Shown piece after piece: positions 22,572-33,244 of a DNA stretch of 64,000 nucleotides. Every line of letters begins with the position of its first letter. The first letter of the stretch is position 1. Below the pieces are notes generated by a model. It worked only from the letters and a program-made list of their open reading frames with translations. It was not told the origin of the DNA and made no database searches. The DNA is taken from assembly GCA_028023455.1 (NCBI GenBank), contig JAQFVV010012394.1, positions 28,967,010 to 29,031,009 on the forward strand. Direction: 5' to 3'. The translations under genes and the position numbers were made by a program. The stretch is from Epiperipatus broadwayi (Eukaryota > Onychophora > Udeonychophora > Euonychophora > Peripatidae).

Positions 22572-23559
22572 TAATAGAAGTGGTATAAAACCAACAGAAC
22601 AACACATGATTACTATTTCATATGCTTACACAAGCTGTTATTAGCAATAGAACACTGTTCAGACAGATGTGACACCCAATTTAAGCTTTAGAAATCAATA
22701 GATGCAGGAATGTTTGTGCATAAAATCCCCATCTTGTTCTCATGCATGCAATATCCCCAGACTAGTTTCTAGCTTGTGAAAGCACTGCACCTAGATCTAA
22801 AGCACCCCCCCCCAGCAGCTTTTACCTATTTAATTAACTATAAAGCTAGGATCTCAAGATGAAAACACATTAAATATTTTCAATACAAGCTCATTTGATT
22901 GTATAGTCATCTAGATCTGAATCCAGTTCAGCATCTATACATTTTGATGTCCTTGGATTATCAAAAAACACAGTCACTATCATCCGATAGGCAGAAATGA
23001 TATAAAACCAGCAAAATATCACATGATCCAAAATTTCATATGCTTACACCTAGTTTGCTATTGTGTAAGCATATAAAATGATAGATCATGTGATGTTTTG
23101 TTGGTTTTATACCATTCTGGACTATGGGATGATCGTGACTGTGGTTTTTGATAAACTAAGGATCCCAAAGTGCATAGATACTGAACTGGATTCAGATCTT
23201 TATGACTATACAAGCAACAGAGCTTGGATTCAAAATGTCAATGTATTTTTATCTTGAGCTCTTAGCTTTATGGTTAATTAAATAGGTAAAAGGTGACTGC
23301 AGGAGGGTTGCATTCAATCCTTAGATCTAGGATGCTCTGTGACACAAAGCTTCTCACTGATGAAATCCACAAGCTAAAAACTAGTCTGGGGATACTGAAT
23401 AAATAGACACTAGATAGGGATTTTATGCACAAACTTTTCTGCATCCATTGATTACTGAAGCTTACACTGGGTGGCATTACTGTCTGGAGGGTTTGCTATT
23501 GTTAATAACAGCTCATGTAAGCAGACACAATGGTGATCATATGATCTTTTGTTGGTTTT
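22572..23559. mobile_element. Foldback repeat family A, copy 2 (large), inserted in the XPR1 pseudogene
   Basis: A ~990-bp foldback with outer arms (start near TATAAAACCAACAGAACAAC, end in GTTGGTTTT) and a second inner inverted pair at about 22985-23140. It is flanked by AAACAGTAATG at 22561-22571 and 23560-23570, an exact 11-bp target-site duplication. Removing the element and one duplication restores XPR1 colinearity across DQLNS. The right arm has a hammerhead-like motif. The left-arm one is truncated. Confidence 0.9.
23351..23392 (+). ncRNA. Hammerhead-like motif, family A copy 2
   Basis: TTCTCA, CTGATGA, helix II region, AAAA (core G lost), CTAGTC, TGGGGA. Helix I pairs at all six positions if G-U pairs are allowed, and the GTC triplet is kept. 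The loss of the conserved G should kill activity. Confidence 0.6.
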
Positions 23560-23830
23560 AAACAGTAATGCACTGCTACTTTCAGATCTATAGTATCTTG
23601 TTAGCTTTTATGCTTTTGAAGTTGTTTGGTTACTAACTCCAAAAGTGATGTTTGCATGAGTAATTCTTATGGGATTTGACCTCTTGTTTCCAGTCTTCCT
23701 ACTTGGTTTCATTTCACTCAATGTTTACATTGTTATTGTGATACTAAAAATCATATCCACATTCAGTCAATGCAGGAAATCACAACTTTTTTGTTGTCAT
23801 TGCTAATGAAAGTTTCAAAAGCTGAAGCAT

Positions 23831-25245
23831 ATTCATGTATTACTAAGATATTCATTGGAAAAGAATAGTAATTATTGTTAGAATATCCAATAAAGATGAT
23901 AAATATGTTTTCTTATATAAATATCTCTGTCATGAGTTATTAAATATTTTGCATGTGCTCATTTTAAGCTTACCATGAAGTAGCAATTAAATAGTAAGAG
24001 AGTGGCCTAAATATTGTCCTGTAATGTAATGAAATGTGAAAGTACACCAATTACTTTTGAAAGTTATGCTATTATTCATTAAAATCCATCTACCAGAAGC
24101 TAATTTGCTAAAAAATAATATAATAAATAGAAGTATATATAGAATAAGTGGAATAAGAGATAATAACATTGATCTCTGACCAGCTGACATTGAAGTTATT
24201 TACAAAATCAATCCAGCCTTAAACATTCAATCTTCCAAAGCATATAAACTGAAAGTGGACCAGAAAGCTGATCAACCTAATAATTGCAGATTGAAGATAC
24301 ATTGAAATCAAGAACATCATAACTATTCATATTCTAACACTTGTGAATTAAAGATAACCAGGAAATCAACCAAACTGAGTAATTCAAAGAGTTTAAAACT
24401 GTTTGAAAGGAGCTAGTGTCTGAACCTACCCTGACACCTCTCTGAGGAGTGCTAAAGCATGAAACCATAGTCAGGGGTTTGGGGGGATTTCTGACAGAGA
24501 TATTTTAAATGCTTTCTCTGGCTAAGCATTTATCACAAAGCTTGTTGAGGAATTGGCAATCCTCATTGTTTATAACTTACAAGCTTAAGAGAATAGAATC
24601 GTGTAATCTATGACACTTATTTTGACTGTTTGAAAGGAGGACTCAAAATACATGAGCTCAGAATAAAAATCTGAAAGAACACAAATGTTATCACAAAATA
24701 ATTGAAAAATGAATAAGACTTTGTTATTCCATTTTATAATTAGGCCTGGAATATAAAATAGCTAAAATAAATTATTATAATTAATCCAAAGTGAAATTAT
24801 ATTGTATTCCTGTAAATATTAATATTTCCCCGCTATATGTTACAAGTGTGCATTAAACAGTTTTTTAATATAATTTAATATTTACTGTTATTTTTAATTA
24901 TTTTTGTAATATGACGTGGGGTAGGTAAATTTTAGAATTGAGATATTAGTTCACTGGTTCAAATATAGCCAAATACTATCATAAAAGGGGGGAAGTTTAT
25001 ATGAAAGCCTTTCTGATATATTACTTTTGGGGGATAATTATTATTGTGCATAATTATTATGTAAATATTCAGAATTGATAATATGATTGTAAAGTAAATT
25101 TTATTTGTTAATTCATTAGGAATGCTTCTAAGTCTTATTCCATGATCTTTTTGCATTTGATATTCATTTCCTATGCTTACACAAGCTGTTAAAACAATAT
25201 GTGATGTGATGTATTATGGCTTCTCCTTAAACAAAGTCAAGAATA
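23831..25245. other. A+T-rich DNA, no gene seen
   Basis: Beyond the last XPR1 similarity I see no coding region. At 25165-25220 there is a remnant of the outer end of foldback family A (CCTATGCTTACACAAGCTGT). Confidence 0.5.
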
Positions 25246-25249
25246 TCTC

Positions 25250-25770
25250 AGCAATTATGCCCAGATAAACCTGTTAGCCACTTTCTTTTACATTCCCCAC
25301 TCTAAATTTTTCCATATTCTACTCCATCCCATTTACACAACATAATCTTTGTCAATTCTATAACCTTATATCTAAATCCCCCTTATCTTTTCCCAAACCC
25401 AGCATAAAAACCAATAATTCACTTTCTGTATAATCACTCTTTTCATATTTATTTTTCCACAACTTCATTATATGTACCCTTTCTGTTTTCAAACATTTAC
25501 ATTCAATTAACAAATGCCTAATATTTTCTATTCCTTCCTTACATAATTTAAAAAATAAATCACCCATATTTTTCCATTTACATGTATATTCTTTTGTAGC
25601 TAAAGATCCTGTTCAAGCCTTAAACAATAAACTACTTTCCTTACTATTATCATATATTAACTCACACCTAATATTCTGTTTATTTCTATATATATTTAAA
25701 CTCTTTTTACTCTCCATACTATTTCTCCATCTCTCTAACTCCCTAGTCTTTATTAATAAATTTATTCTTT
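25250..25770 (-). mobile_element. LINE C-terminal fragment (zinc-knuckle region), minus strand
   Basis: On the minus strand the sequence reads like the region after RT in many LINEs: WRNSMESKKSLNIYRNKQN, a stretch with SSLLFKA, then KLCKEGIENIRHLLIECKCL, a Cys/His cluster equal in position to the knuckle of other LINEs. The open frame is 25358-25567. It is a different LINE lineage from the RTE relics and from the large two-ORF LINE. It is 5' truncated with stops and lies directly next to a small foldback. Confidence 0.75.
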
Positions 25771-25787
25771 TATCCCATATATACTAC

Positions 25788-25933
25788 TATACAGTGGTGA
25801 CACCCAGTGCAAATCTTAGTAATCAATGGATCAAGGTTTGGGTATAAAATTCCTATCTAGTATCTACTCATGCACAAACCTTCTTGAATCCATTGATTAC
25901 TAAGGTGTGCTCTGGGTGACACTACTGTATGGA
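25788..25933. mobile_element. Foldback repeat family A, copy 3 (short)
   Basis: The two arms (CAGTGGTGACACCCAGTGCA and its complement near 25905-25930) enclose only about 100 bp. The hammerhead part between them is deleted. No duplication is evident at the borders. Confidence 0.75.
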
Positions 25934-25949
25934 TAGTTTGCTAACAGAT

Positions 25950-26385
25950 TTCTCTGGGCAATGTGGCTGTGAGATTCCTAACTTCAATAAAGAAGAAACC
26001 ACAATGCATTACACCACATTATTGTTGCAACATATATGTTAGTGTTTATTTTTCGATTGGAGAAAAACCAGTTATTCATATTCATTGTACTAACAGAAGT
26101 AATGACCCTAAAATTATTGCCATGTTCACTGAGCCAGTTGTGGACAAATGGAGAAGTTTAGCATTAGTGAAGTGAGGAAAGGGTTTGAAACTTTCCTATA
26201 GATGTTTCTCATTATAGAAGTGGTGCCATAATCTGTGTTATGACTAATCTATCCCAAATAAATCATGTCTATAATGAACAGAGAAGGACTCTCTTTGATT
26301 TAAACAGATTTTACAGGAATAATTATCAGAAACCTAGCCAGGCTGGTGTTAGTATTGAGAATAAATACATTTAACAGAGACCCAA
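25950..26385 (+). other. Unrecognised coding-like stretch
   Basis: Two partly open plus-strand frames cover this block: one through 26175 (including KPVIHIHCTNRSNDPKIIAM) and one from about 26210 to 26370 (RSGAIICVMTNLSQINHVYN, then LFDLNRFYRNNYQ). The amino-acid composition looks more protein-like than the surrounding filler and the frames would join with one shift. I do not recognise the family. It could be another host retropseudogene or part of an element. Confidence 0.3.
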
Positions 26386-26399
26386 TATTTAGTGGCCAT

Positions 26400-27240
26400 T
26401 TGGATTACATTTACAACTTTATGATTTTATTAAATTATCCTTTATTCTATATTATATTCCTATAATTTTGCAATTTAGTTTTTATAAATATAAGTATAAA
26501 AATAAAAACCATTTAAAAAAATATATATTTCAACTTTATAAATGTAGAAAAATAATAATAAATTAAAATATATAATTAGAACAATTATTTCTGTTACTTT
26601 GTGATTATTGATAAAATTTATTTGAAATTATAAATAAATTCATAAACTTCTAACTTCATTCCAAAAACTTTATTTCCATATATTAACTATATGAACATAT
26701 ATAGGAAAATTTATTTGAAATCATAAATTAACTATATCAACATATATATATGAATTCATGGTACTTTGGGTTTAGAGCTGCAACATAGGGGAGATAGAAG
26801 GCCTTTACACATCCTCAATAAATGTGTAATGTTGAGACTATCAGATTGAAACAAAATAATCCTTGCAATACAGAACAAAACATATTTTTCATTATCAGTG
26901 TGATCTTTTTATTTTTGTAATGTTTTGACATTTTCAGTATGAGAGAAATGTTTCTGCCAGAATAAATACATATCGTAATAAAAATTAGTAATTAATATCT
27001 TTTTTGGGGGGGGATGACTCTTTTTTGATTTCTTTATAAAAAAAAGATATTTCTTAACCAAAATCCCAGCATACTTTGCAATGATGGGGCAGCTATTTGG
27101 AGGGAAAATTTGTTCTGCAGTTTTCCATTTTGTGTGGTTATACTACAGGTACATAAAACATTTTAACATGTAAATTCCTATTCAATATTAGACGGTAAGT
27201 ATCATAAAAATATAGTTACTTAAAAATCAAATTCATTTAA
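26400..27240. other. A+T-rich DNA with one TIR-element end
   Basis: Mostly filler. At about 26759-26790 (GGTACTTTGGGTTTAGAGCT) there is a block that matches the terminal inverted repeat of the elements at 27805-28041 and 29950-30223, probably a broken third copy. A G9 run is at about 27004-27012. Confidence 0.5.
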
Positions 27241-27244
27241 TGTT

Positions 27245-27790
27245 TCTTCGGTACATATTTAAATTAGAAATTTTTTTCCAATAATGGTATCATCATTACT
27301 CACATTTTAATTTTTTTAAAATTTTAAATAGTTTTTTTAAAAAGTCGTCTTATTGAAAATGGTATATTTTGAATGCATGTATTTTGTTAAAAGTTGCAAT
27401 CTTTCTTTGAATTTCACTGTTAAAAGTTTCATTGTTAAAACTTTCTAAACCTCGTATATATTTAAATTAGAAAATTTTCCCAGTAATGGCGTCATCATTA
27501 CTCGCATTTTTATTTTTTTTTAAATTTTAAATATCGTTTATTTTTAAAAAAAAACAAAAGTCATCTTATTAAAAATGGCATATTTTTAATGCATTTATTT
27601 TGTTAAAAGTTGCAATATTTCTTTGAATTTTATTGTTACAAGTTTCGTTGTTAAACATTTCTAAATGTCGTACATATTTAAAGTAGAAACTTTTTCCAAT
27701 AATGTCATCATCATTACTTGCATTTTTTAAAAATTTTAAATGTTGCTATTTTTTTGAATTTCATTGTATTACGTGTTACTATTTTTTGCA
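27245..27790 (+). repeat. Diverged tandem repeat, ~220-bp unit
   Basis: About two and a half units, each with TACATATTTAAATTAGAAA, a CCAATAATGG-TCATCATTACTC block, an A/T-rich middle and TTGTTAAAAGTTGCAAT. Units start near 27250, 27450 and 27668. The array ends directly at the TIR element at 27805. Confidence 0.7.
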
Positions 27791-27804
27791 TTTATTTATT
27801 TTTA

Positions 27805-28041
27805 GAGCTGTAACACAGAGCATGTATTAGACCTGCTGGGCCCATTGACAGTTGTATCAACCTCTTGATAACTTTGTGGATCTTGCCAAAATACCCGTGT
27901 ACATTTCTTTTTTTTTTTTTTTGGTAAAAAAGTCATGTACGTGCCATTTTGATCAGATCACAAGATTACAAAGTTACCAGTGGATTGATATGAATGTCAA
28001 CAAGCATAGTAGATCTAATATATGCTCCATGTTGCAGGTCT
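27805..28041. mobile_element. Non-autonomous TIR element (MITE), copy 1
   Basis: The ends GAGCTGTAACACAGAGCATG and GACCTGCAACATGGAGCATA (complement) form terminal inverted repeats of about 30 bp that include TATTAGA and CTGC/GCAG. The inner part is also partly palindromic (around GATCAGATCACAAGATTACA). A second copy at 29950-30223 shares the core GATCAGATCACAAGATTACA. No coding capacity. Confidence 0.75.
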
Positions 28042-28544
28042 AATCCCAAAGTACCAAATTCACATATACATTTCCGTTTCAGCTGTTTTTCACCATTACA
28101 GTCATTTTCAAGGATATACAACAATAAAAAATACACTTCTCTACATAATATTCTAAATACAATATCTCTTTTTTTATATTAACATTGATGCATCAAATTC
28201 TTTATAATAAAACATATTAATATACATCATTATATTTTTATTTGCATCTGTCTCTTTGTACTTTCTTTATTATAAAACTTCATTTTTTATATATTAAGTA
28301 TAAATTTTTTTTAAAAAAATTAGAAACTATCTAAAACACCAATAAACAAAAAAACTATTTACATCTATTTAACCCATTCCTAATTACAAATTTATTCATC
28401 CTTTAAGTATTTTATCTAACTTCCGTATTAAGTATCTACATTCCCTATCTATACTTTTATATCTATTTAAAAACTAATGTAAATTATTCCTCTATCCTTT
28501 AACAATTTATTTAAATACTATTTAAATATTCCATATTAATTACA

Positions 28545-28880
28545 TTTTATGTTACATTCTTTATTTACACCATTAATTCTATTTAATATAGGTTTATATC
28601 TTTTTATGTAAAAATGTTCTTTTATCATCCTTCCTCTATAGTTTTTAACCTTTTCCAACACTTTTATATTATAATTTTTATGTCCAAATTCTTTATAATG
28701 TACACACACATTGGAATTTTTATCTTTTAAATGTGATTTAAATCTAGTTTTTAAAATATTTTTTGTTGTGCCAATATATGATACATTTTTCCTTCCCTCT
28801 TACAATTCAAACATTCTATAATATAAATTCCATTCATTTTTTCCATTTCTTGACATTCTGTTTTATTAATTAAATTCCCT
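28545..28880 (-). pseudogene. GIY-YIG nuclease domain of a Penelope-like element, one frameshift
   Basis: On the minus strand GIYIIECLNC (28835 down) is followed, after one frameshift, by YIGTTKNILKTRFKSHLKDK from 28780 down, then NVCVHYKEFGHKNYNIKVLE and MIKEHFYIKRYKPILNRIN to about 28560. This is a whole GIY-YIG fold in order: GIY strand, YIG strand, the catalytic arginine in KTRFKSH, a histidine-bearing helix, and the metal-binding glutamate in MIKEH. The second part is open for about 75 codons. Such domains follow RT in Penelope-like elements and nick the target. The RT is not recognisable upstream, so this is a 5'-truncated copy. Confidence 0.8.
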
Positions 28881-28899
28881 AAATTAAATTTCTTTTTAT

Positions 28900-29490
28900 A
28901 AAACAAGTTTAAGAATTAATCTACTTTTCCCCTTATATTTATTATTTATGTTCATAATTTTTTTAATCCCCTAAAATTTACTTCTTGAAACATTATAACT
29001 ACTATATATTACATTCTGTATATCTTTCTTATTATTTGTATATTTTTTTATCACATTGAAAGACTTTGGGGAACATCACAGCAACACTTGGATTCATATT
29101 TGGGCAAATTTAGCATAGATGTTGTAAAAATGATGATGCATTCATTTGCATAATGAATAAAATAAAAATTGTCCTCCAATATGTATAATTAATACTAGTG
29201 TTATATTTTCTTATTTTATAAATAATTTTTCCTTTTTTAAAATAAAAAAACCATTCATTTATTACTGACAAAATACCATTCAGGTGATGTACTGCCTAAT
29301 TGCATGTTCATTTTGGAGGGTATTTTTTTTATTTGAACTCTCCATTTTGTCCAGGAAATTTGATCGACTTATAATAAAATACAAGTTAGATTTATTTATT
29401 GTGACAATTCCTATTATATACTGCATGGTAAGTAACTTATGTGTATATATATTTTATGTTTTTTTTAAATAATATTTTAGCCAATTCTTG
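28900..29490. other. A+T-rich DNA, possible upstream part of the Penelope relic
   Basis: Minus-strand fragments just above 28880 may be the linker before the nuclease, but I cannot align them firmly. The plus-strand open frame at 29284-29472 is hydrophobic and not recognised. Confidence 0.35.
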
Positions 29491-29494
29491 TATT

Positions 29495-29915
29495 TGTCAT
29501 TGTTTTGTCCATTATGGCACCTCAAATTTCTTTGCTGAAATACATATCTTTAGTATTGTTATAAATTTTATACTTTTTTGTGTAAATGTTGTATATTTCT
29601 GTTTAATATTGTTATAAATGTATATTCCTAATCATGTTTTAAATTTTTTCCTGTAAAAAGTTGTATAAATGTACATTTTAAGATCGGTGATTTTTGTTTT
29701 TGCTGAAATTCATATCTTTAGCATCATTATGCATTTTATACTTTTTTGTCATTGTTTTGTCCATAATGGCGTCTCTAATTTTTTTCCTGTAAAAAGTCGT
29801 ATAAATATACTTTTTAAGATCGATGATTTTTTTTGCTGAAATTGATATCTTTAGTATTGATATACTTTTTCGTGTAAATATCATATATATATTTCTGTCT
29901 TTTTTGGTAAATTAC
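29495..29915 (+). repeat. Diverged tandem repeat, ~150-170-bp unit
   Basis: Three irregular units share TTGCTGAAATNCATATCTTT, TTGTCATTGTTTTGTCCAT and TTTTCCTGTAAAAAGT, starting near 29530, 29700 and 29835. It lies directly before a TIR element, as the array at 27245-27790 does. Confidence 0.65.
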
Positions 29916-29949
29916 ACTCCAAATTGTTTATATTTTTTGTTTGAAAGTA

Positions 29950-30223
29950 GTATTAGTCCTTTGACATGGAGCACATATTAGACATGCTGTGCTTTTTCAC
30001 ATACGTATTCAATCTATCAATAACTTTAAATCTTGGGAAAAATATCATGTACAAAAGATCGGTGTACACATTGTCTTCATAAATATTTGTGAAAATATTA
30101 GGTACAAGATCTGCGAATAGGTTATTTTGATCAGATCACAAGATTACAAAGTTATCAGTGGATTGATATAAATGTGAAAAGGTGCAGCATGTCTAATACA
30201 TGCTCCATGTCACAGGACTAATA
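29950..30223. mobile_element. Non-autonomous TIR element (MITE), copy 2
   Basis: The left end TATTAGTCCTTTGACATGGA and right end TCCATGTCACAGGACTAATA are inverted repeats that continue inward to GACATGCTG/CAGCATGTC. The inner core matches the copy at 27805-28041. Confidence 0.8.
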
Positions 30224-30239
30224 CATAAGTACCGAAAAA

Positions 30240-31223
30240 AATTGTTTATATTGTCATTGTATAATGATAATATTATGGTGTAATATATATTGTAGAAATT
30301 TATTTGAACTCCATTTCTAAAACTAAATGGATTTTTTTAATAACATATAAAGCAACCAAATTATATTTTAATATTTCAAATTCTAATTACAACTATTAAC
30401 ATAATGATAAAAAATTAACAGGTCAAATGCTTATGGAAGCATTCCTTTTTTAGCATTCACAATCTTCTGCTTTAAATTATTCTATTTCTTTTAATTTGTA
30501 TTTTTTATATAAACAAATATTTTTGAATGTAATCTGAGTCTAATCATATTATTCTTGTCAAAAAATAAATATTTTACAAATATTTTGCAAAAGTAATAAT
30601 AAATATATAAAAAAATTATGGAAAATATATGATTTTAATTTTTTGAGATCAAAACAAATGGTTACCTCCCACAATAGCTCTCGCAAGTGGAGTGACTACT
30701 TTAAAACAAAAAAAAAACAACTGATTACTGCCATGCTCGTAATTTTTTATTAGGTTCTTTGTATGATACTGACATCTTGTGATTTTTTTTTGGAATTAAA
30801 AAATCAATCTATATTTGTGTTTCAGTTTTTATTATCAAATGAATCCAAAATTGGCACATGAATCATTTAGATAGCTATGAGAGAATAAATTTAAGCTGAA
30901 ATGGCTGAAACACCACTATAACATACTGTAGAAATGCTGTAAACAAAAAATCGATAAATCATCAAAACATTCCATGAACATTTTATTATGCTATACATAT
31001 ATCAATTTTATGACAGAAATAATTAATATCTACATTTTTGTTATTATTTTGAGCAAAGTTTTTGATAAAGAAATAATTTATCTATCTAATAATTGAGATT
31101 GGATGTTAAAAGAAGAGGAATTTAAAGGCCATTTCAATGCTTATATATTTTATAATAGTGACAAATTATAAATGCTGTAATTATCAATGACAAGTATGAA
31201 AATTTATTAGCTTGAGTTGTTTA
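30240..31223. other. A+T-rich DNA, no gene seen
   Basis: No coding region or repeat recognised. Confidence 0.55.
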
Positions 31224-31237
31224 GTCTTTATGTAATT

Positions 31238-31499
31238 ACAAAAATAAATTCTTCATATAGTAGTGCCACCCAGTGCAAGCCATAGTAATCAATGGATTCT
31301 AGGTGCATAAAATTTCTATCTAGTGTCTATTCATCTGATATCTCTTGACTAGTTTCTAGCTTGTGGCTATTCTGGGGATAGAATGAACCATTTTTGCATT
31401 CATTGACTACTATGGCTTGCACTAGACAGCACTACTCTATGGAGAATTGGCTACTGTTATAATAATTTTTGTAAGCATAGGAAATGGTGATTATGTGAT
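31238..31499. mobile_element. Foldback repeat family A, copy 4
   Basis: Flanked by an exact 14-bp duplication, GTCTTTATGTAATT, at 31224-31237 and 31500-31513. The left arm has TAGTGCCACCCAGTGCAAGC. The right arm has the complement and the longer outer end (GTAAGCATAGGAAATGGTGA). The hammerhead part is deleted between CTTGTGGCT and ATTCTGGGG. Confidence 0.9.
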
Positions 31500-31513
31500 G
31501 TCTTTATGTAATT

Positions 31514-32046
31514 CTTATTTATGATTTTATTAATAAGGACTTGTTCACATTTTGCTTTATTGCAGCCAAGTTAAAAAGTGCTCACATTAATTAAATATTA
31601 ATATTACCATTTGATTACGAGTCTTATGAAAAAAGTCATACAAATTCAAACATACTATGTATAAGTGGTTTAACAGAATCGCATTCAAACGTAATTTAAA
31701 TTTCATGATGTTTTGAATATTAAAACTCTTATTAAAATACATTTTTGATTAAAGGCACTTGATTTAAGTTTAAACAATAATATTTTAAAACAAATAAAAT
31801 ACCATTCTCTAAGTAATCTAGAAATATTTAGTAAGGATATGAAATTGAATAAAAATACATATTTTATAAATTTGAAATTTAAAATATGAACTTTAATAAT
31901 TTATATTGGGATATTTAATGAAGAAGAAATCTAATCTTCACTTCAAAGCCTATATATCTAATAATGTTAAGTTATAATTATTACAATATCAATGGTTTTA
32001 TTAGCCTCTGTTGGTGGAAAAGTTTAAATTTCATATTTTATTTAGT
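31514..32046. other. A+T-rich DNA, no gene seen
   Basis: Spacer between two foldback insertions. No gene seen. Confidence 0.55.
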
Positions 32047-32169
32047 AATTGTTATTTGAAACGGGCAAAACTCTCCATACAGTAGTGTGACTCAGTGCAA
32101 TCCAGAGTAATCAATGGATTCCAGAAGGGTTTTTCATAAAATCCCTATCTAGTGTCTACTCATCCAATA

Positions 32170-32211
32170 TTCCCAGACTAGTTTCTAGCTTGTGGCTTTC
32201 ATCAGTGAGCA
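32170..32211 (-). ncRNA. Hammerhead ribozyme-like motif, family A copy 5, left
   Basis: Minus strand: TGCTCA, CTGATGA, helix II AGC/GCT, GAAA, CTAGTC, TGGGAA. The core is intact, the triplet is GTC and helix III is C-G plus the A-T base pair capped by two bases. Helix I has one mismatch in six. Confidence 0.68.
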
Positions 32212-32569
32212 GCCTTGGATCTGAGAGTGTTTCACTTAGATCTTGGAATCTAATGCAACCCCCCAGCAGCCACCTTTAATCTCTACTTAACTACAAAACT
32301 ACAAGCCTAAAATTGAAAACAATAATATTTTTAATTCAACTCATTAGCTTATATAGTCATATGGGTCTGAACTCAGTTCAATACCCCTACATTTTGGTGT
32401 TTGTGGTTCTTTAATAATCATAGCCACTACTATCCTCTGAACATCACATGATCACCATTTCTTATGCTTGCTCATAACTGTTATTAAAACAGGCAAAACT
32501 CTCCATACAGTAGTGCCACTCAGTGCAAGCCAGAATAATCAATGGATGCAGTGCTCTCAGATCCAATGC

Positions 32570-32611
32570 TTGGCACTGATGAAAGCCATAAGCTAGAAAC
32601 TAGTCTGGAGA
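32570..32611 (+). ncRNA. Hammerhead ribozyme-like motif, family A copy 5, right
   Basis: Plus strand: TTGGCA, CTGATGA, helix II AGC/GCT around CATAA, GAAA, CTAGTC, TGGAGA. The core is intact but helix I pairs poorly beyond the first two positions. Confidence 0.55.
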
Positions 32612-33051
32612 TATTGGATGAGTAGGCACTAAATAGGGATTTTATGCACAAGTCTTCTGGCACTGGCTTGCACTGAGTGGCACTACTATATGAAGAGTTT
32701 TGAATGTTTTACAAACAGTTATGAGCAAGCATAAGAAATGGGGATCATACAATGTTTAGTAGCTTAATTGTTATTTGTTTAGATTTTTAATGAAAGTATT
32801 TTTTGTTTATCAAAGAATAGCTTATTGAATTAATAAAAAATTGTTGTGGCCTCCTGATAATGAAATTTAAACCTATGATATTGAGAGATAATAGACTAAT
32901 AAGATAAAGGTAAAAAATATAATAATTATAAATTACTTTTTACCAGTGAAGACACCATGTTAGTAAGATTGAAATGGAATTAAATAAACTTTATCTTCAC
33001 TGTTAGTTATGGATAAATATTTATTTATAGATCTATAAACATTAAAGAATA

Positions 33052-33230
33052 TACATATATATGTGTAGAGATGGCAATCTGGATCAACTGATGATTTCTG
33101 GTTTAGCATGAAATATGTATATTGGTGATTATTTATCTTTTCAACATATATGTGTTCAAGTGTATCAGTGTTATAAGATAATGTGGAGAGTGCTGGGTCA
33201 TGTGAAAGTCTGTGCTCATATACCCTATAT
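33052..33230 (+). mobile_element. Hammerhead-bearing repeat family B, 179-bp copy with target-site duplication
   Basis: A single unit flanked by ATTAAAGAATA at 33041-33051 and 33231-33241, an exact 11-bp duplication. It contains the hammerhead core, TTGGTGATTATTTATC, a GTGTATCAGTGTTATAAGAT block and the terminal block that in other copies is B-box-like. Its small size and clean borders show that family B also moves as single short units. Confidence 0.88.
33075..33131 (+). ncRNA. Hammerhead ribozyme-like motif, family B (intact core)
   Basis: CAATCTGGATCAA, CTGATGA (33088-33094), helix II region, GAAA (33110-33113), helix III ATA/TAT with loop TG, triplet ATA with predicted cleavage after 33121, then TTGGTGATTA. 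Helix I pairs through ATCAA with TTGGT (G-U included) and CAATC with GATTA in part. Confidence 0.65.
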
Positions 33231-33244
33231 ATTAAAGAATAAAA

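Larger units (their letters stand above)
20010..23830 (+). pseudogene. XPR1: XPR1-like phosphate exporter pseudogene, intronless, split by two nested foldbacks
   Basis: XPR1 is a plasma-membrane phosphate exporter with an N-terminal SPX domain and a C-terminal EXS domain. Here the SPX start is recognisable as EHLSAHLMPEKRKQYIQYE (20022 on, start codon lost), followed by KINTF and AEA blocks to about 20250. After an insertion (20262-21681) the SPX part resumes (SEFDLSLILLQDYQ, then KKHD, in shifted frames with stops). The first membrane segment and the block INHVLIFELDPHNHLSHQ follow, then VGFTDFWLADQLNS at about 22560. A second insertion (22572-23559) falls inside the next codons. Beyond it the EXS sequence continues (DL-YLVSFYAFE, then LPTWFHFTQCLH) to about 23830. 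About the first 60% of the protein is covered without introns, which suggests a retrocopy. It has many stops and shifts and is dead. Confidence 0.9.
32059..32765. mobile_element. Foldback repeat family A, copy 5 (multi-armed)
   Basis: Flanked by AATTGTTATTTG at 32047-32058 and 32766-32777, an exact 12-bp duplication. It starts with GGGCAAAACTCTCCATACAG and holds a second, inner start of the same block at about 32492. There are thus at least two units on the left and one on the right, ending in GCATAAGAAATGGGGATCAT. It carries two hammerhead-like motifs, one per strand. Confidence 0.88.

Noticed and set aside
29260-29330. HSGD block followed by LE at a spacing seen in the XPR1 EXS domain
   Set aside because: About half of 14 residues agree, it lies over 5 kb beyond the last sure XPR1 similarity and nothing around it aligns. 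Chance is more likely.
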